Source: Trichuris trichiura
Taxonomy: Eukaryota; Nematoda; Enoplea; Trichinellida; Trichuridae
Length of the DNA stretch: 64,000 nucleotides
NCBI GenBank assembly: GCA_037903355.1
Contig: JBAJFE010000060.1
Location: 1,488,001-1,552,000 of the forward strand
Direction: 5' to 3'
This document shows positions 34,730 through 46,004 of this stretch, one piece after another. Numbering within the stretch: the first letter of the stretch is position 1; each line of letters opens with the position of its first letter. The translations under genes and the position numbers were made by a program. The notes beneath the pieces are model-generated. The model saw only the letters and a program-made list of their open reading frames with translations. It did not search any database and was not told the DNA's origin.

Positions 34730-36481
34730 CGCCGCCGTTCAATACAGAGTTTCGGTGCTATTCGGTTGCCTTATGCAATGCTTTGCATTCGAAAGATCGC
34801 ATTCGGGATATCGACTTTGGCGGGAAAAGTAAGAAAACATTTTTATACTGCTGCTGATCGATACTAGTCTATTTTATTAATAGTTCTGCTGCCGCAAAGT
34901 GCCTTGGATTGGCTTAGTAAGTATTTTTACTAAACTTGTATAGTCTTGCTAGAGATACAACTGATACTTAGCTAAACTGAACGTTACTTATCCGATGATG
35001 TTCAAAATTACGAATTTGGATCCGTCGGCTAAGAATAGGTTTACGCATTGCGGTGTCCTCGAGTTTCATCAGGTGGAAGGCTTGTGCTACCTACCTCACT
35101 GGGTATAACAACTTGCCTTACTAAATATTCTTTGAAGAATTGTTACCCTTACAGTTAATGAACAATTTGTTGCTCTGCGAAGGCGGCTTAGTTAATGTCC
35201 AATTGGTCAAACTGCCCATTGGAACATACGTGAAACTGAAACCTCAAAATTGCCTGTTAAGCCGGCTGAGCGACCCAAGTGCTGTGTATATACTGCTCAA
35301 ATACTGAGGCTATGCTGTGATAAGCTATTCTTTGCTTTCAGGCTTGAACAGAAGCTGCGCAACTTCTCCTGCCTTACTAAGGGCGATATGTTTGCTATTG
35401 AATACGATGGTTCCGTAAGTTTTTAATTTCCATCGAGTGCCTATACGCTGTCTTATGCTTTTTATAACTTTATACCAGCACAAACAAAATAAACGGGAAA
35501 AGCCGTAGAAGACGTTACAACCATGAAACAACAGCCCGTTACGAAGCATCCTGTTTTCAAAAACTTTATATATGTATTTTTAGGTATTGGAGTTTTTCGT
35601 CCAAGAACTTCAACCAGCCGATGCGGTTTGCATAATTGACTGTGATCTCAGTGTATGTTTCAGTAGCGCGAAGTCGCTTTCGTAATTTTTAAATTCCCAT
35701 TAGTATATGCATATCCCAATAGCTCGCAATGTATTTATGGACCAATGGTTTATCCCGCAATCGGAAGTTACATACGGTAATTTTAGGTTGAATTCGATAC
35801 GCCATTTGTGGAAAGCGAGGCTCCGTTGAACAACGAAAAGCCAAAGGCAGTTCAAAGCGACAATGGTGAAAGACCATCAAACTTCCACTGTTGCTTACTT
35901 CTGTATGTATTTTCTTTAGAAGCTGTCGAAGTCGACAAAGCAGCATTGGAGTCGCAGTTGAAGGTAAGAGTGGGCGTTCATTTAGTTGTCCTTTCACGAA
36001 TGAGTTTAAGTTTCGTATGCAAATTTATCTTTTTGAATTTTTTGCAGTTTCCCGGCGTTGGAAGACGTGTGGACGGAAAACATGTAGCGGAGCAGAATGG
36101 CGATGCACCTGGGTGCTCTGCATCTACGTCACGTTGGGCCAACACTGTTCAGGTAGGCGAAGGACAGCAAGCGAAGCGATATCCATGCGACGAACATCCT
36201 GGATAGTAAGACAATGATCTTCAAGTTAGCTTAACAATTTTAAGCGACTTCTTTTAAGCTATATTCCCGACTGGAACTACGACGAGAATATTTTGACATT
36301 TTATCCGCCGTCTTGGTTTAAGGAAGGCGAAATGGTAAGTTGACAAACTGTCCGCCGTGCGTGTAAGTATTTTGAAGTTTGCCCTTGTAAGGACGCTCGA
36401 GGTCGTCCATTGAAGATCTTCAAAATGCCGAGTGAAAATTCAGCCGACTGCCCAAAGAGTGAAGAGAACGATCAGCAGTAG
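34730..36481 (+). CDS. UFD1: Ubiquitin fusion degradation protein 1 (UFD1)
   Basis: Partner of NPL4 and the p97/CDC-48 ATPase; extracts ubiquitinated proteins from the ER and chromatin. Exons: 34730-34828, 34884-34916, 34972-35102, 35155-35285, 35342-35414, 35584-35652, 35787-35865, 35920-35963, 36048-36205, 36259-36334 and 36392-36481; all phases agree. Landmarks of the double-psi barrel region: [66 protein letters not shown] and CIIDCDLS, then VEFDTPF and the C-terminal NPL4/p97-binding part. The first coding exon (about 20 residues before NTEFRCYS) was not found, so the start is missing from this model. Introns are mostly 46-64 bp; the one at 35415-35583 is enlarged by a transposon fragment. 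Confidence 0.92.
35478..35564. mobile_element. Family-2 foldback, single arm, in the UFD1 intron
   Basis: ACGGGAAAAGCCGTAGAAGA followed by GTTACAACCATGAAA and CAGCCCGTTAC matches only the right arm of the foldback at 62659-63090, ending TTTTCAAAAAC. The partner arm is gone. Confidence 0.7.
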
Positions 36482-36917
36482 GTGTCGCTCGGCAATACGT
36501 ACCAATAACAATCACGCGCGAATGCACTAGCATTTTACTTTTTTGTGTGGCTATCTCAGGTTGAAAGTTTTATTTGCGCTGCGGAATATTTCGACGTACT
36601 GTCCGGTTAAAGATGCGTACTAAGAGTACAATAGATTTTAAGCATAAAATTTCCATTTCTCAGCAATGCAAAGCAGCGCTGTACTTGCACGTTTATTAGT
36701 ATATGTTGCGTTGATGATTATTCATTAAGGCAAATCGATCTAGTCAAAAAACGTGGTCATTTCCTCTGGTCATACAACTTTTAAGTGCGTTAACTAATCG
36801 CGTAGCGCTAGAGCTTTTAATAGTTACCATATATGGCGATGAAAATGTGGTTTCTTGGTACGGGAGCGTATCTTTTCATAATGCAAAAGTTTTATTACGG
36901 AATTATTCCCGTTTAAT
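36482..36917. other. Downstream of UFD1, no gene
   Basis: No coding signal. Near 36858-36912 there is a relative of the sequence around the 31159 palindrome (TACGGGAGCGT, TTTATTACGG, TTCCCGTTT). Confidence 0.35.
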
Positions 36918-37205
36918 GTGATAAATTACTCCGGGGCTTTCGGTTCGACCATAATCGGACGTGATACAAGAACACATGGAGCAAGTGAAAGGAGAAATAA
37001 TCACCGCACATGAGAAAAAAATGCGAAAAACGGACAAATCACATACCATAGAAACAGAAAAACCACCAACAGAGAACTTTAAAACACCCGCTTTAAACCT
37101 TGAAAACGACAGAAGACTCAAGTCATGCGCACAAGTTACATCCATAACTCACAACCGCTGAAGACGGGTCTCGGTCGACCCGAAAGCTCCGGAATAAATT
37201 ATCAT
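36918..37205. mobile_element. MITE-like element with 31 bp inverted ends
   Basis: Left end GATAAATTACTCCGGGGCTT and right end GGAATAAATTATC are complementary with a few mismatches over about 31 bp, including TTTCGGTTCGACC against GGTCGACCCGAAA. The interior is purine-rich and open in one frame, but no protein family is recognised. Element and interior differ from the other families here. Confidence 0.55.
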
Positions 37206-38120
37206 GTATGGCGATGTCTAAGTCGAAAGTCGATTTAAGGCCAATTTCTTTGGCAGTTGTCAACGCTGTAAGCCTGTAAGCTGACCTCTTTAATTTCAAG
37301 CGAACCGAAAGTCAAACTGAAGTGTTAAAATACGTGCATAAGTCACTGTTAATTGGAAATATTGATTTTGTTATTTTTATGTTAATTAGTTTCTCCCTTT
37401 TCATTTTGTTTCAGTTCAGGATGAGACAAGAGCAGTTTCGAAAGCTGCGGATACCAAGATGACTACTTTTCAAACGTAAAAAATGAATGCGGCATATCAA
37501 AAACTATTACGAAGTATTTGTCGTTCAATCGGTAATTTTCATCAGTAATTTCGATGCAGGTAGTTTTGGTTTTTACCCGGATGGGCACTTTATCCGCCTC
37601 GATGTGACCGCGGCTGGTTAAGCTCGTGTTTTAACCTTATCCCTGAAAGAAAACTTGTCAAAAGCGTTTTAAACCGCCCCCATTAAATCTTGAGTATCCC
37701 CTTTGGCATAAACGGCTGTCTCAAAAAAACTTAATGGCAAATGCAAGAGAAAGAACAAAAAATAAATAGGTGCAAACTTATCAGCAGGATAGTTTCATTT
37801 GCATGGTATTCAGCCAAAAGAATCGAACGACGGAATCTTTGCGGCAATATAATGTTGTACCCAACGAGCAGGTCGACCACCCATTTTGCTTATCAGCCGG
37901 TATGTACGCTATTCTTTCGTTAAGCACTTATTTCCGTCGGAAGCCTTAATTATGAATGCCTCTGAAACTGCAGCTGTTAAGTCAGCGTTTGAATTTTACT
38001 TTCTTGTAACTAAAAGTTGTTTTCAGTCTTTTTTGATAGAGATCTTACGACTAATTATCCCTTGCCCTTGAAGTCACTTTCTACATCGTAAGTGGAATTG
38101 TCAAGGCATAGGCAACGCAG
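37206..38120. other. No supported gene
   Basis: A short exon-like frame follows a TTTGTTTCAG acceptor at about 37415 and ends with TAA near 37481, but no partner exon was found. Confidence 0.3.
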
Positions 38121-38291
38121 GTTGAAAAAGAGCGGGCAGATATTTCGTTAGAAAAAGCTATAATAGCTGAACACAGTCATGTAGCTGCCAAGAACGACTA
38201 TCAATACATGGAAATTATACAGTGCGATGAAATTCGAATTCAAGTTTTAGATACGATGTTACAATTATTCCAGCACGTGACTATTAGTTAA
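38121..38291 (+). CDS. Orphan exon-like ORF, helical
   Basis: After an AACGCAG acceptor, a 56-residue frame reads VEKERADISLEKAIIAEHSH through QVLDTMLQLF and ends with TAA. It has the look of a coiled-coil exon (charged, with Leu/Ile spacing). An upstream segment (FFDRDLTTNYPLPLKSL) ends at a good donor (TC/gtaagt) 33 bp away but in the wrong phase. It could be the last exon of a gene whose other exons I cannot place, or a relic. Confidence 0.3.
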   Translation, partial: VEKERADISLEKAIIAEHSHVAAKNDYQYMEIIQCDEIRIQVLDTMLQLFQHVTIS

Positions 38292-38933
38292 ATAATTTTG
38301 CATGATTGTTTACGTTAGTTTACCGGGAATACCCTATGTGGAACCAAAATCACGTCATATAAAAGTGGATGGCTTAAGGTTAAACCTAAGATTAAAACCA
38401 CCTGAGCTCAGTAATTATAGAAAGCTTAACAGTAAAATCTACAAGCGCCAAAGTGCCTTTTCTTCGCGGTGTATGTAGTCAATTGAACCGACAGAACGTG
38501 ATTTTACTTTAACTTACAGTATTCCTAGCGTCTAATGATAAAACTCATTTTTCATTCACTAACAGTCTTTTCTTATGTAATTTCTTCATTTTTTTGTTTA
38601 TGTATTGAAATTTCGCATCTTCATTATTTTGGGTCTTTTCCAATGCCAATACTCGGAATCACGTCCGCATCTTTGTACTATACGAAAATTAATTGTAAGT
38701 AGGCAGACCTGTAAAAGTTATAAATACCATTGTCAAGTAATGAGCAGAAAGAAGGAATAAACCGATTTGGGAAGCAGTCGAGAAAGCCCTAAGCGTAGCC
38801 TACGTTAATTGTCTTATGCACGCAAGGGAAACAGCCTCCCAAACTGATATTTTATCTAGAATGAAGTAGATGAGATAAGAAAATTCGTTTTAAAGAAAAT
38901 AAGCTCTTGTCTCTTAGCTGCTCTACCGTCGGA
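38292..38933. other. No supported gene
   Basis: AT-rich sequence, nothing seen. Confidence 0.3.
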
Positions 38934-39120
38934 AAAATGCAGGTACCTTTTCAAAAAGCATGGCGGCTTTCCGGTTTTTCCCTTAGTAGCGACTATTCCG
39001 AGACCATATTATTCTGCTCTCACCTAAGCCTAAGCTTAATTATAAGTCTTATGCTTAAGCTCAGGTTTAGCTAAAGGCAGATCCGGATGCCTTGCAGATC
39101 TACAGTATGACAGTGGGTGG
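38934..39120. mobile_element. Family-1 MITE with TTAGGC-like hairpin
   Basis: Left AAAATGCAGGTACC, right CTACAGTATGACAGTGGGTG, with a central CACCTAAGCCTAAGCTTAAT opposing CTTATGCTTAAGC. Orientation is the reverse of the copies whose right end reads GAACCTGCATT. Confidence 0.65.
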
Positions 39121-39626
39121 CTAAAAAAGACGATATATAACACATATTTTGGTGGTATGCATAGTATTGCATGAAACAGCAAAATGCCCATCCTAAAAGA
39201 TGGAATATTTGATTTTAGCACAGTGTTTTGTTAATAGGGAATGCAAACACTTAGCAGCCGTTTTATAAGCAAACACTAACTATTTAAACATTGTTTTTAG
39301 GCTTTTAAGTAGTCAGCTTATGTTTGCATTGCTCTTTTGTTCAATTCAAATTAGTAAACTTGCAAAAGCTGCGCAGCTGATCTGCTTTGCTAGTCAAAAC
39401 AGCGGCAGCTAAAAGGTTGCAGTACCGCTAAACATTGACGAAAGATTCTTTGAATTTCAGGTTACTCTTGTCGATTTATTAATGCTTCCTCGGAATGGTG
39501 TTTTGTTTTTATTAGTTCCTGGAAATCATGTTTATTACGGTAACCGGTACCTGAAATTGTTTCTGTTGCTGCGTGTTTGGTTGCGTTGTATTTGTTGTTG
39601 CAATCTTTGTTTTATCTTTTTTAACA
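39121..39626. other. Upstream of the RPC9-like gene
   Basis: No supported coding. The frame upstream of 39627 is open and hydrophobic but has no in-frame ATG; the likely promoter/5' UTR of the next gene. Confidence 0.35.
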
Positions 39627-40001
39627 ATGTCTACGTACCCCAAGTTTAAGTTTACCGCTGATCTTTGCAACTGGGAAGTTTATCGTTACGTGAGAGAGGA
39701 AGAGGAAAAAATCATGCAGAGTGGAGACGAAGTGTCCGGATCTTTTCCCACCATATTGTACGAACTGAGAAAATATTTGGAAGAGTTTGGCTCCTCCGAA
39801 CAAACGGAAGAAGGTTTGTCCGACACTTTAGAGAAGCTAGCAAAGTACAACTTGACGAAATTGGAAGCTTTGCAGCTTATTAATAACCAGCCAAAAGTTC
39901 CCGTGGTAGTATATCGTATAATTGACAATTGCGAGGAGCGATACACGGAAGAGCAAGTCAACGAGATTTTGGAGTTGTGCAGACCGCGTAAGAAGAGCTG
40001 A
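39627..40001 (+). CDS. RNA polymerase III subunit RPC9 (CRCP-like)
   Basis: Single exon, 124 residues from the ATG at 39627 (MSTYPKFKFTADLCNWEVYR). RPC9 pairs with RPC8 to form the Pol III stalk, the counterpart of RPB4/RPB7, and acts in initiation of tRNA and 5S transcription. The C-terminal HRDC-like helices carry the strongest match: LTKLEALQLINNQP, then YRIIDNCEERYTEEQVNEIL, which parallels the LTKAEKLQLLNHRP and EERLTEEQI motifs known in CRCP. The N-terminus (NWEVYRYVREEEEK) fits the family's first helix. RPB4 is the alternative, but its equivalent helix is less alike. Length is near the family norm of about 120-150. An AATAAA follows at 40197. Confidence 0.72.
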   Translation: MSTYPKFKFTADLCNWEVYRYVREEEEKIMQSGDEVSGSFPTILYELRKYLEEFGSSEQTEEGLSDTLEKLAKYNLTKLEALQLINNQPKVPVVVYRIIDNCEERYTEEQVNEILELCRPRKKS

Positions 40002-40196
40002 TCCGCCTTTGCATCACCAAAGATTCAAAATATCGCGCTGATACTCAATATTACCTCGTCCACTTTTAAGTTCAAATGTATTATTTGCTCGCTATAATTT
40101 TAACCGTAGTTTCATGTTATTCAAAATATCAGTTGGTCTCATTCGCAGACGTGTGCACTATGCTCTTTCTTTTCACAATGACTAGTTATTTGCATG

Positions 40197-40202
40197 AATA
40201 AA
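40197..40202 (+). promoter_or_regulatory. Candidate polyadenylation signal AATAAA
   Basis: First AATAAA downstream of the RPC9-like stop, about 195 bases away on the same strand. Confidence 0.35.
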
Positions 40203-43200
40203 GTCGATAAGGCGAAGATTGAATAATATACGCAATGCGTTTGTCGCTACGCAATTGTGACAAGTGAAATATAGCTTATTCTCCATCGGAGCAATATGGT
40301 AAAAGTTTCTTACTGCTTAAGCATCGGTAAGGGCTTAATGGAGATTCTCGGTCAGATAGACAAAAAAAGCTGTTTGTGGCACTCTAGGAACAATTACTGC
40401 TCTTAAAGGAACAACAGTTTTCGTCTTAGAAGCCTTTCCTTAACGCTACAAACGGACCTGATGCCTTTCAACAATTAGTGAAATTACGCGCGAAATTTTT
40501 GCTTGCAGTGTCATTTTACATTTCAAAAAATAATGGTTTTGCGAGAAGTTCACATTTTTAAATTAGGAATACGGAAATAATTTTTTTCTTCCGTTAAGAT
40601 CGCTGCTACTACAGTAAAACTGTAATAAGGTACGATTGTATGTTGGCGATGATTTCGTAGCAATGAGAAGGCGGAAAGCTGACAAATCTTAATTTCATAG
40701 AGCACTCTAATTTCAGGTTAAGGGAAAACGTTTTATTTAGTTTATCAATTCATTTCGCAGTATTGCTCAACTTCATGTTATAGAACATTGCGTGGGTTAT
40801 GGCAATGTTTCCGGTGTCTACGCTAGTGGAAAATGAATTATGTCTTGCAGATTGTACGGCTCAAGGTACACGCATTTTTTTTGATAGGCTAGAGACGTCT
40901 GGTTTAGCTTTCTGGCGTTGCGTGGCAAGAACAGTTGCGCATTCTTAAAATAGTAAACATTTTAAGAAATGCGAGGAGTTGATCAAACTAAATTGCAGTT
41001 TTTTTCAACTGCGTAGTCTAATGGGAACTCTGCTTAGTCTTTCTTTAATATTTCGCTTTAAGGAAGGCGGTTAAAAGCAAAAGGGAATTTTAGAGTCACA
41101 TTTGTTCAGCCGTCGCCCTGAGATGCTTTCAGTAACAAAATTGGGTTTTATTTGCTCGCACTTACTGCCACAAATCGAAACTTTCCTTTTATATTCTTTC
41201 TGATTTCAAGGGCACCATTCCGTAATGGTTTTTTTGAGTTTAATGGTTTTTCGCACCAGTAAAAGCGTTGTTTCTGCAATGTATTGTCAAACGAGAAAAA
41301 TTTAATAAAAATAACTAAAGCAAAAAAAGTGTATCGCCGATCGTACTTTCTTTTTCGATAAAAAAAGTCTGAATGTCGTCAGGTTCCTTGGAAGCGCGGA
41401 TTTTACCGTATAACGTTCCAATTTAAGCGCGGTGCAACTGTACCTGATTTTCAGTCTACTTTTTGTATGAAAAATTTTAATTTATTTTCGATGACCGCTG
41501 ACAAGTTATTTATTTTGCCCATGACAGTTCGATTTTATTATTTCTAGCTCATCTGCGTAGTAACGCAAGCGCTTCTAGTCTTGTTTGGCATCTATACTTA
41601 TGTACATTTAATTGAGTAATCTTTGCTTTCATTTTGATTTTGTCATTTTGTTTCTAGTAGCTTTACTCGAATTGAGCAGCTTTGATGCGTCTTCAATAAA
41701 GCACAGTCCGTTCCTAGGCTACCAATGGACTGAGACTCAATTTATGCAAATTATTTTGTCTAAAAAAGGTAGAACCTGAATTTGGCTTTCCTGTGCGAAT
41801 ATACTGGAAGCCTGAATCTCCACCAAAGCTGTTTCTACAGCATTGGCGTTGTCCAGTTTAAATGACGTCACCCCAATCAGAGTTGCGCTTTGCTAAAAGG
41901 GTTAAGCTGTATAGAATTATTTACAGGTTTTTAGGTTTGGAGTTGTTTTGCTTAATAACCGCTTTTTTAGAGTACTGATAATCCTAATGGTTCATAAGGA
42001 ATGTCAGTTACCCTTAACATCTTCTTACAAAATGTTGAACTACTGTAGAAACGAAGCAATGCTCAACGTTACGTGCACCTGTATTTATTTCTGCTGTTAA
42101 TACATATGAAAGACATTGTTTGATTTTTTTTGTTCATTTGATAGTTCAGGTTGTCAAAAGCGCGCAAGTAGCAATAAATTAACCAAACTAAATTCTCGTT
42201 GTGATAATGATTGTAATAATATTTGTTTTAAGCTAGTATAGCTTTCTGGCTGCATTTTAGTTTTAATTCGAAGTGCGTTGGGCTAGCTGCATTGTTATCG
42301 CTAATGTTTTTTTTATGATCCACGTTATCGTTTCCACAAATTCAATGTTTGAACATCAACTGTAGTTTTATGTTTTCCTAATCCTACTCTCAAAATTGTA
42401 CTTGCGAACATATAGATAGGTCACCTGTTCGTCTAGGCTTTTTCCCGCTTTTACTATTTTCCTTTCGCTATTGCCGGCAAGTTAAAGAGCTTACGGACTT
42501 GGCCATGAAGAAGTAAGCGTATCCCTCAAAGCTGTTGGGTCTACTCCATTTCAGTAAGACATCTCTTAATTTTTTTCGACCAGAGGCAAAAATGCCTGAG
42601 GCACTCTGACTTCAGATTATACGAATTTAATGCTTCCTTATAGGCTTGTTTAATCGAAAACGATACCCTGGCAGTTTTTCAAATAGCATAGCGCTCCGAG
42701 TTTTAAAAATAATCCCGTTGCATATTTGATAGGCTTGAAATTCTGAGATTTCCATGAAAACATTATTGCTACCTATAGATGAATAGCAAAAGCGGTTCTT
42801 TTGGCCCGTCGCGTCTTGGTTCGTTTAGCGCTTTATATTGTAAACGTTAGTGGCATAACATGGAAACATTTCACGTCAACACAAGCAGATTATTTTCTTG
42901 TACTGTTTTGTCGGTATCTCTAAAGGTTGTAAAGAGGCGATAAAGCTACTCCAAATATGAACAAAAGTTGAACTGTTGAAATTGCTGACTCTGTCATTTT
43001 TCCATCGGCAGCAAAGAGACGTGGGACGCCGAATCACTCAGCCTAGAACTGCAAAGATCCAATCAAACAGTGTTGAGAATAATAATTGCGGAAAATATTT
43101 CACATATTACCTAATTGTTTTGTTCGGGATAGTCATCCTTGTTCCTTAGGCTTCCGTCGAACAAAAACGGGGATCAAAATGTTGCTTCCTGCTTATCCGC

Positions 43201-43464
43201 TAGCGCGGGCAGCCTGCCTTGTAGGCGGCAAACCGCTTGACGCTCTAAGCCGTATATGGAAAGCACAGCTAAATTTGGCCAGTTTTTAAACTATCCAAAA
43301 AAGCCTACTTTAAACTCTTCTTCTCTTTCTCGCAAACTCGCATGCTGTAATTCAACTCTGCTGATAATTTATAGTAATATTGACGGAGCAAACGTTTCTC
43401 TGGGGTACACTGCATTCGCTCGATGGCTTAGACCTAGCCCTATCGTCTTTTAAAAGGGTTTAGA
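40203..43464. other. Gene-poor, T-rich region
   Basis: About 3.3 kb almost free of open frames on both strands, with many oligo-T runs. No family, hairpin or tandem repeat of note was recognised. Confidence 0.4.
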
Positions 43465-43687
43465 CTTAAAATCCCGAAAAGCCGAAAATGCGCTGTAAAA
43501 TGTGGTTTTGTAGTAGTTGGACATTGGTATCTTCCAAATAAGCAATGATCCAAGTTAATGATCTAAAAAGCAAGACCACTGTACTAACGCCTCTGCTCAA
43601 GTATATTCCTTATCCAGAAAAGATGCCATTACATAACTGCCGCAAGGCTAAACTTTACAGCGCAATCCCGACTTATTCAGAATTTTG
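43465..43687. mobile_element. Family-4 MITE, diverged copy
   Basis: Left arm AAATCCCGAAAAGCCGAAAA and TGCGCTGTAAAATGTGG; right arm AAGGCTAAACTTTACAGCGC then TATTCAGAATTTT. These match the arms of the copy at 22364-22527 with more substitutions and a longer interior. Confidence 0.6.
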
Positions 43688-44182
43688 ACTGCCATCGCTT
43701 TGAAGGCCATAGCACGATTGTGCAACTTGTTTTTGTAGTTAAGATGAAGAGGCAGCTTTGCAAATCCATTATAGGCTACGCGCCATTTCAGTCAGTCGCC
43801 TTTGAAATGGCTTAGACTTTGAAAATGTTGTGGTCGACAGGGAGTGACTGTCCTTAGTTTGATTGGTATTCTATTTTGGCCTCAGCCTGGCGGGAATCCA
43901 TTTCAGCTGCCTATGTCTGCACGCGCGTTCGCAAAGAATTTCAAGCCAGTTTTCTCAGCCATATTCAAAGCGACTTGGCTAGCAAACATGTGATATATGA
44001 CTATCGCTTTGCTTATCATGTTTGTTCATTGCAGAGCTACGGGCTTTGCCGCTTGACTTGTTAAGCTTATCGTCAGTCTTTAAGGCATTGAGCTTTGATT
44101 TGATAACAACAAGTATAAATAGGCATTTTTGAGTTTGCGAAGTCTTCGAAATTTGGCTTGGATAAATTCTAGCGTGAATACG

Positions 44183-44380
44183 TCAGTGCAGAAGCGATTG
44201 GTCTTCTCTTTTCGGAATGTAAAATATCTCCATGTAGCGCGTAGCAGCTAGATTATCAGACATGCTGCCCGCCAAGCCACTAAAGCCTAACGTTTCAGTG
44301 TCGAATGGAATCGAACGTTCACAGTTGTTGCATAGCAAAAACTCCTCTTGTTGAGCAATGTCCAACTTATAATCAATCAA
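44183..44380 (-). CDS. Orphan exon-like ORF with a CxxC
   Basis: Minus-strand frame of 65 residues reading IDYKLDIAQQEEFLLCNNCE and PFDTETLGFSGLAGSMSD, ending TGA. Composition looks protein-like and a CTAAG acceptor lies just upstream (about 44392), so it could be a terminal exon. The single CNNC pair could be half of a zinc site. No upstream exon could be joined convincingly and no family is recognised. Confidence 0.3.
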   Translation of the reverse strand: MIDYKLDIAQQEEFLLCNNCERSIPFDTETLGFSGLAGSMSDNLAATRYMEIFYIPKREDQSLLH

Positions 44381-45514
44381 GAATGCGCTTAGGTCATTCG
44401 GTATTCTCCCGCCCTTGTCTTGTCCAGTAAACGTTTTCTTTTGGTCGTCTACATTTCGTTATGTTGCAGAATGTTGGGTTGTAGTCTTCTTTTGCGCATA
44501 ATCTTCAAGGAATGCAAATTTACACATTTTGAGCCAGCCTTTGGGATCCAGTAATCAAATGTCAAAGGCGCATTCCGCACCCAGACGACGGAACAGCTGC
44601 TATTTTACACTATCGCTCTTTTTTCTACCATGTTCAGCTTTGCAAGGTGAGTTTCACGTTGAACTATTGAAAAGTGGACAATTCAGCCTTTAATCAGTTT
44701 TACATTAGGGCTTCCGCTTGGCTGATCATATGTACGTGATCAATTTTCGCTTGTTCTTAAGCGGGAACGTTTTTGCAGCTCGTAAAAATGGATTTTTATT
44801 ATTTTACGCGAACATGTCTGCTTGCACGCTCGCGGCACGCCCTAATCAAACATTTTTTGTTTACCGACAACCTGGTAACAGTTTCCATAGGATCTTCTTC
44901 CGATTAGCATAAATGAATCAGGCGAATAGCTACGTCGCCAATTGTTTTCCCGCCAACGGATTGGTTCGCCATTGCGGGATGCTCCTAGTCGCTACGCGAC
45001 TCCCTATTTAGCTTTTGCTTGCTACGATAGCACAATGTATAAGATAACTATTTACACATCCATTGCGTAGCATTGCCGTTTGATAGCGGCGAAACATTTA
45101 AAGGCGTGGGCGTTTTGTAGCGCGTGTAATGTACAAGCAACATCTAACGGTCGTAGAGGCTGGTTATTGTGATTTCCGTTAGACGTAAAGGAAGACCTTT
45201 GACCTATGCGGCAGATTCACCCCATTTTCACCTTTGTTTTACGCTACAACACTGTCTGCTGGACGAGCATAACGGAAACCGTAAAAGGTCACAATAACAT
45301 CGTCAACCTGCAATTATGGCATGTCATGTGACTATTCATCAACACGATGACTAGCTTTATATGTCCAATGGCTCCAATGAAGTCACTGTTGTCCTACTAA
45401 TGAAACAGTGATTAGTGGAGCGACGTGCGTTGTGCTCAGTGCGGTTTGTTCGTTCGTTGGAAAAGTTGTGGAACTTTCTGCTGCGTTGTTATCTTGAATT
45501 TAAGCCTCTTCAGG
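44381..45514. other. No supported gene
   Basis: Scattered short frames only. Confidence 0.3.
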
Positions 45515-45748
45515 ATGCGATTATCCTTTGGATCGATCGGCCAGCGAATTAGGGATCAATTGCCCACATTTCACAGAAGGAGCTATACCATTGATCAGCA
45601 TGGATATGATTACTTATTGACCATAAACGAGGTGAATTATGTTGAATTCATTTTTTCCCTCCCACTCGCACTTGCTCTATTAGGCATAATTATTCTTCCA
45701 AATGCTTCGAAGGTCGTACGCGTGTACGTTAGTTATTTTTTGGGGTAA
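45515..45748 (+). CDS. Possible small mitochondrial membrane protein (77 aa)
   Basis: ATG directly after a CTCTTCAG acceptor, which could be a cis- or trans-splice site. The N-terminus is basic and hydroxylated without acidic residues (MRLSFGSIGQRIRDQLPTFH then RRSYT), like a mitochondrial presequence. A single hydrophobic helix follows (VEFIFSLPLALALLGIIILP), then a short basic tail. Not recognised. It stands 256 bases before the dehydrogenase gene on the same strand. Short length and lack of homology keep confidence low. Confidence 0.3.
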   Translation: MRLSFGSIGQRIRDQLPTFHRRSYTIDQHGYDYLLTINEVNYVEFIFSLPLALALLGIIILPNASKVVRVYVSYFLG

Positions 45749-46004
45749 CTCCTAATGAACTGCCTTCACTGGTTCAATAAGCGAAGTATGCACGTTAGTC
45801 ACGTTTTTTACCCCTTTGCAAACTAAGCTCTCGTTCTAAGCTTACTCAATGCAGTGAGCTTACCACTGGAGAAAAGATTTTTTAAAATTTTTATTATTGA
45901 TCTATTGTCGTTTGCAACCCTGCTGCCCGTACGCAATGTTAGGAATGCGTGTGGGCGCAAGTTTTATTTGTAGGTCATCTTTTCAACTTTACAGGGCAAA
46001 ATCA

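Noticed and set aside
39573..39626. Hydrophobic N-terminal extension of the RPC9-like gene
   Set aside because: It has no ATG in frame before 39627 and such a signal-like segment does not fit a nuclear polymerase subunit.
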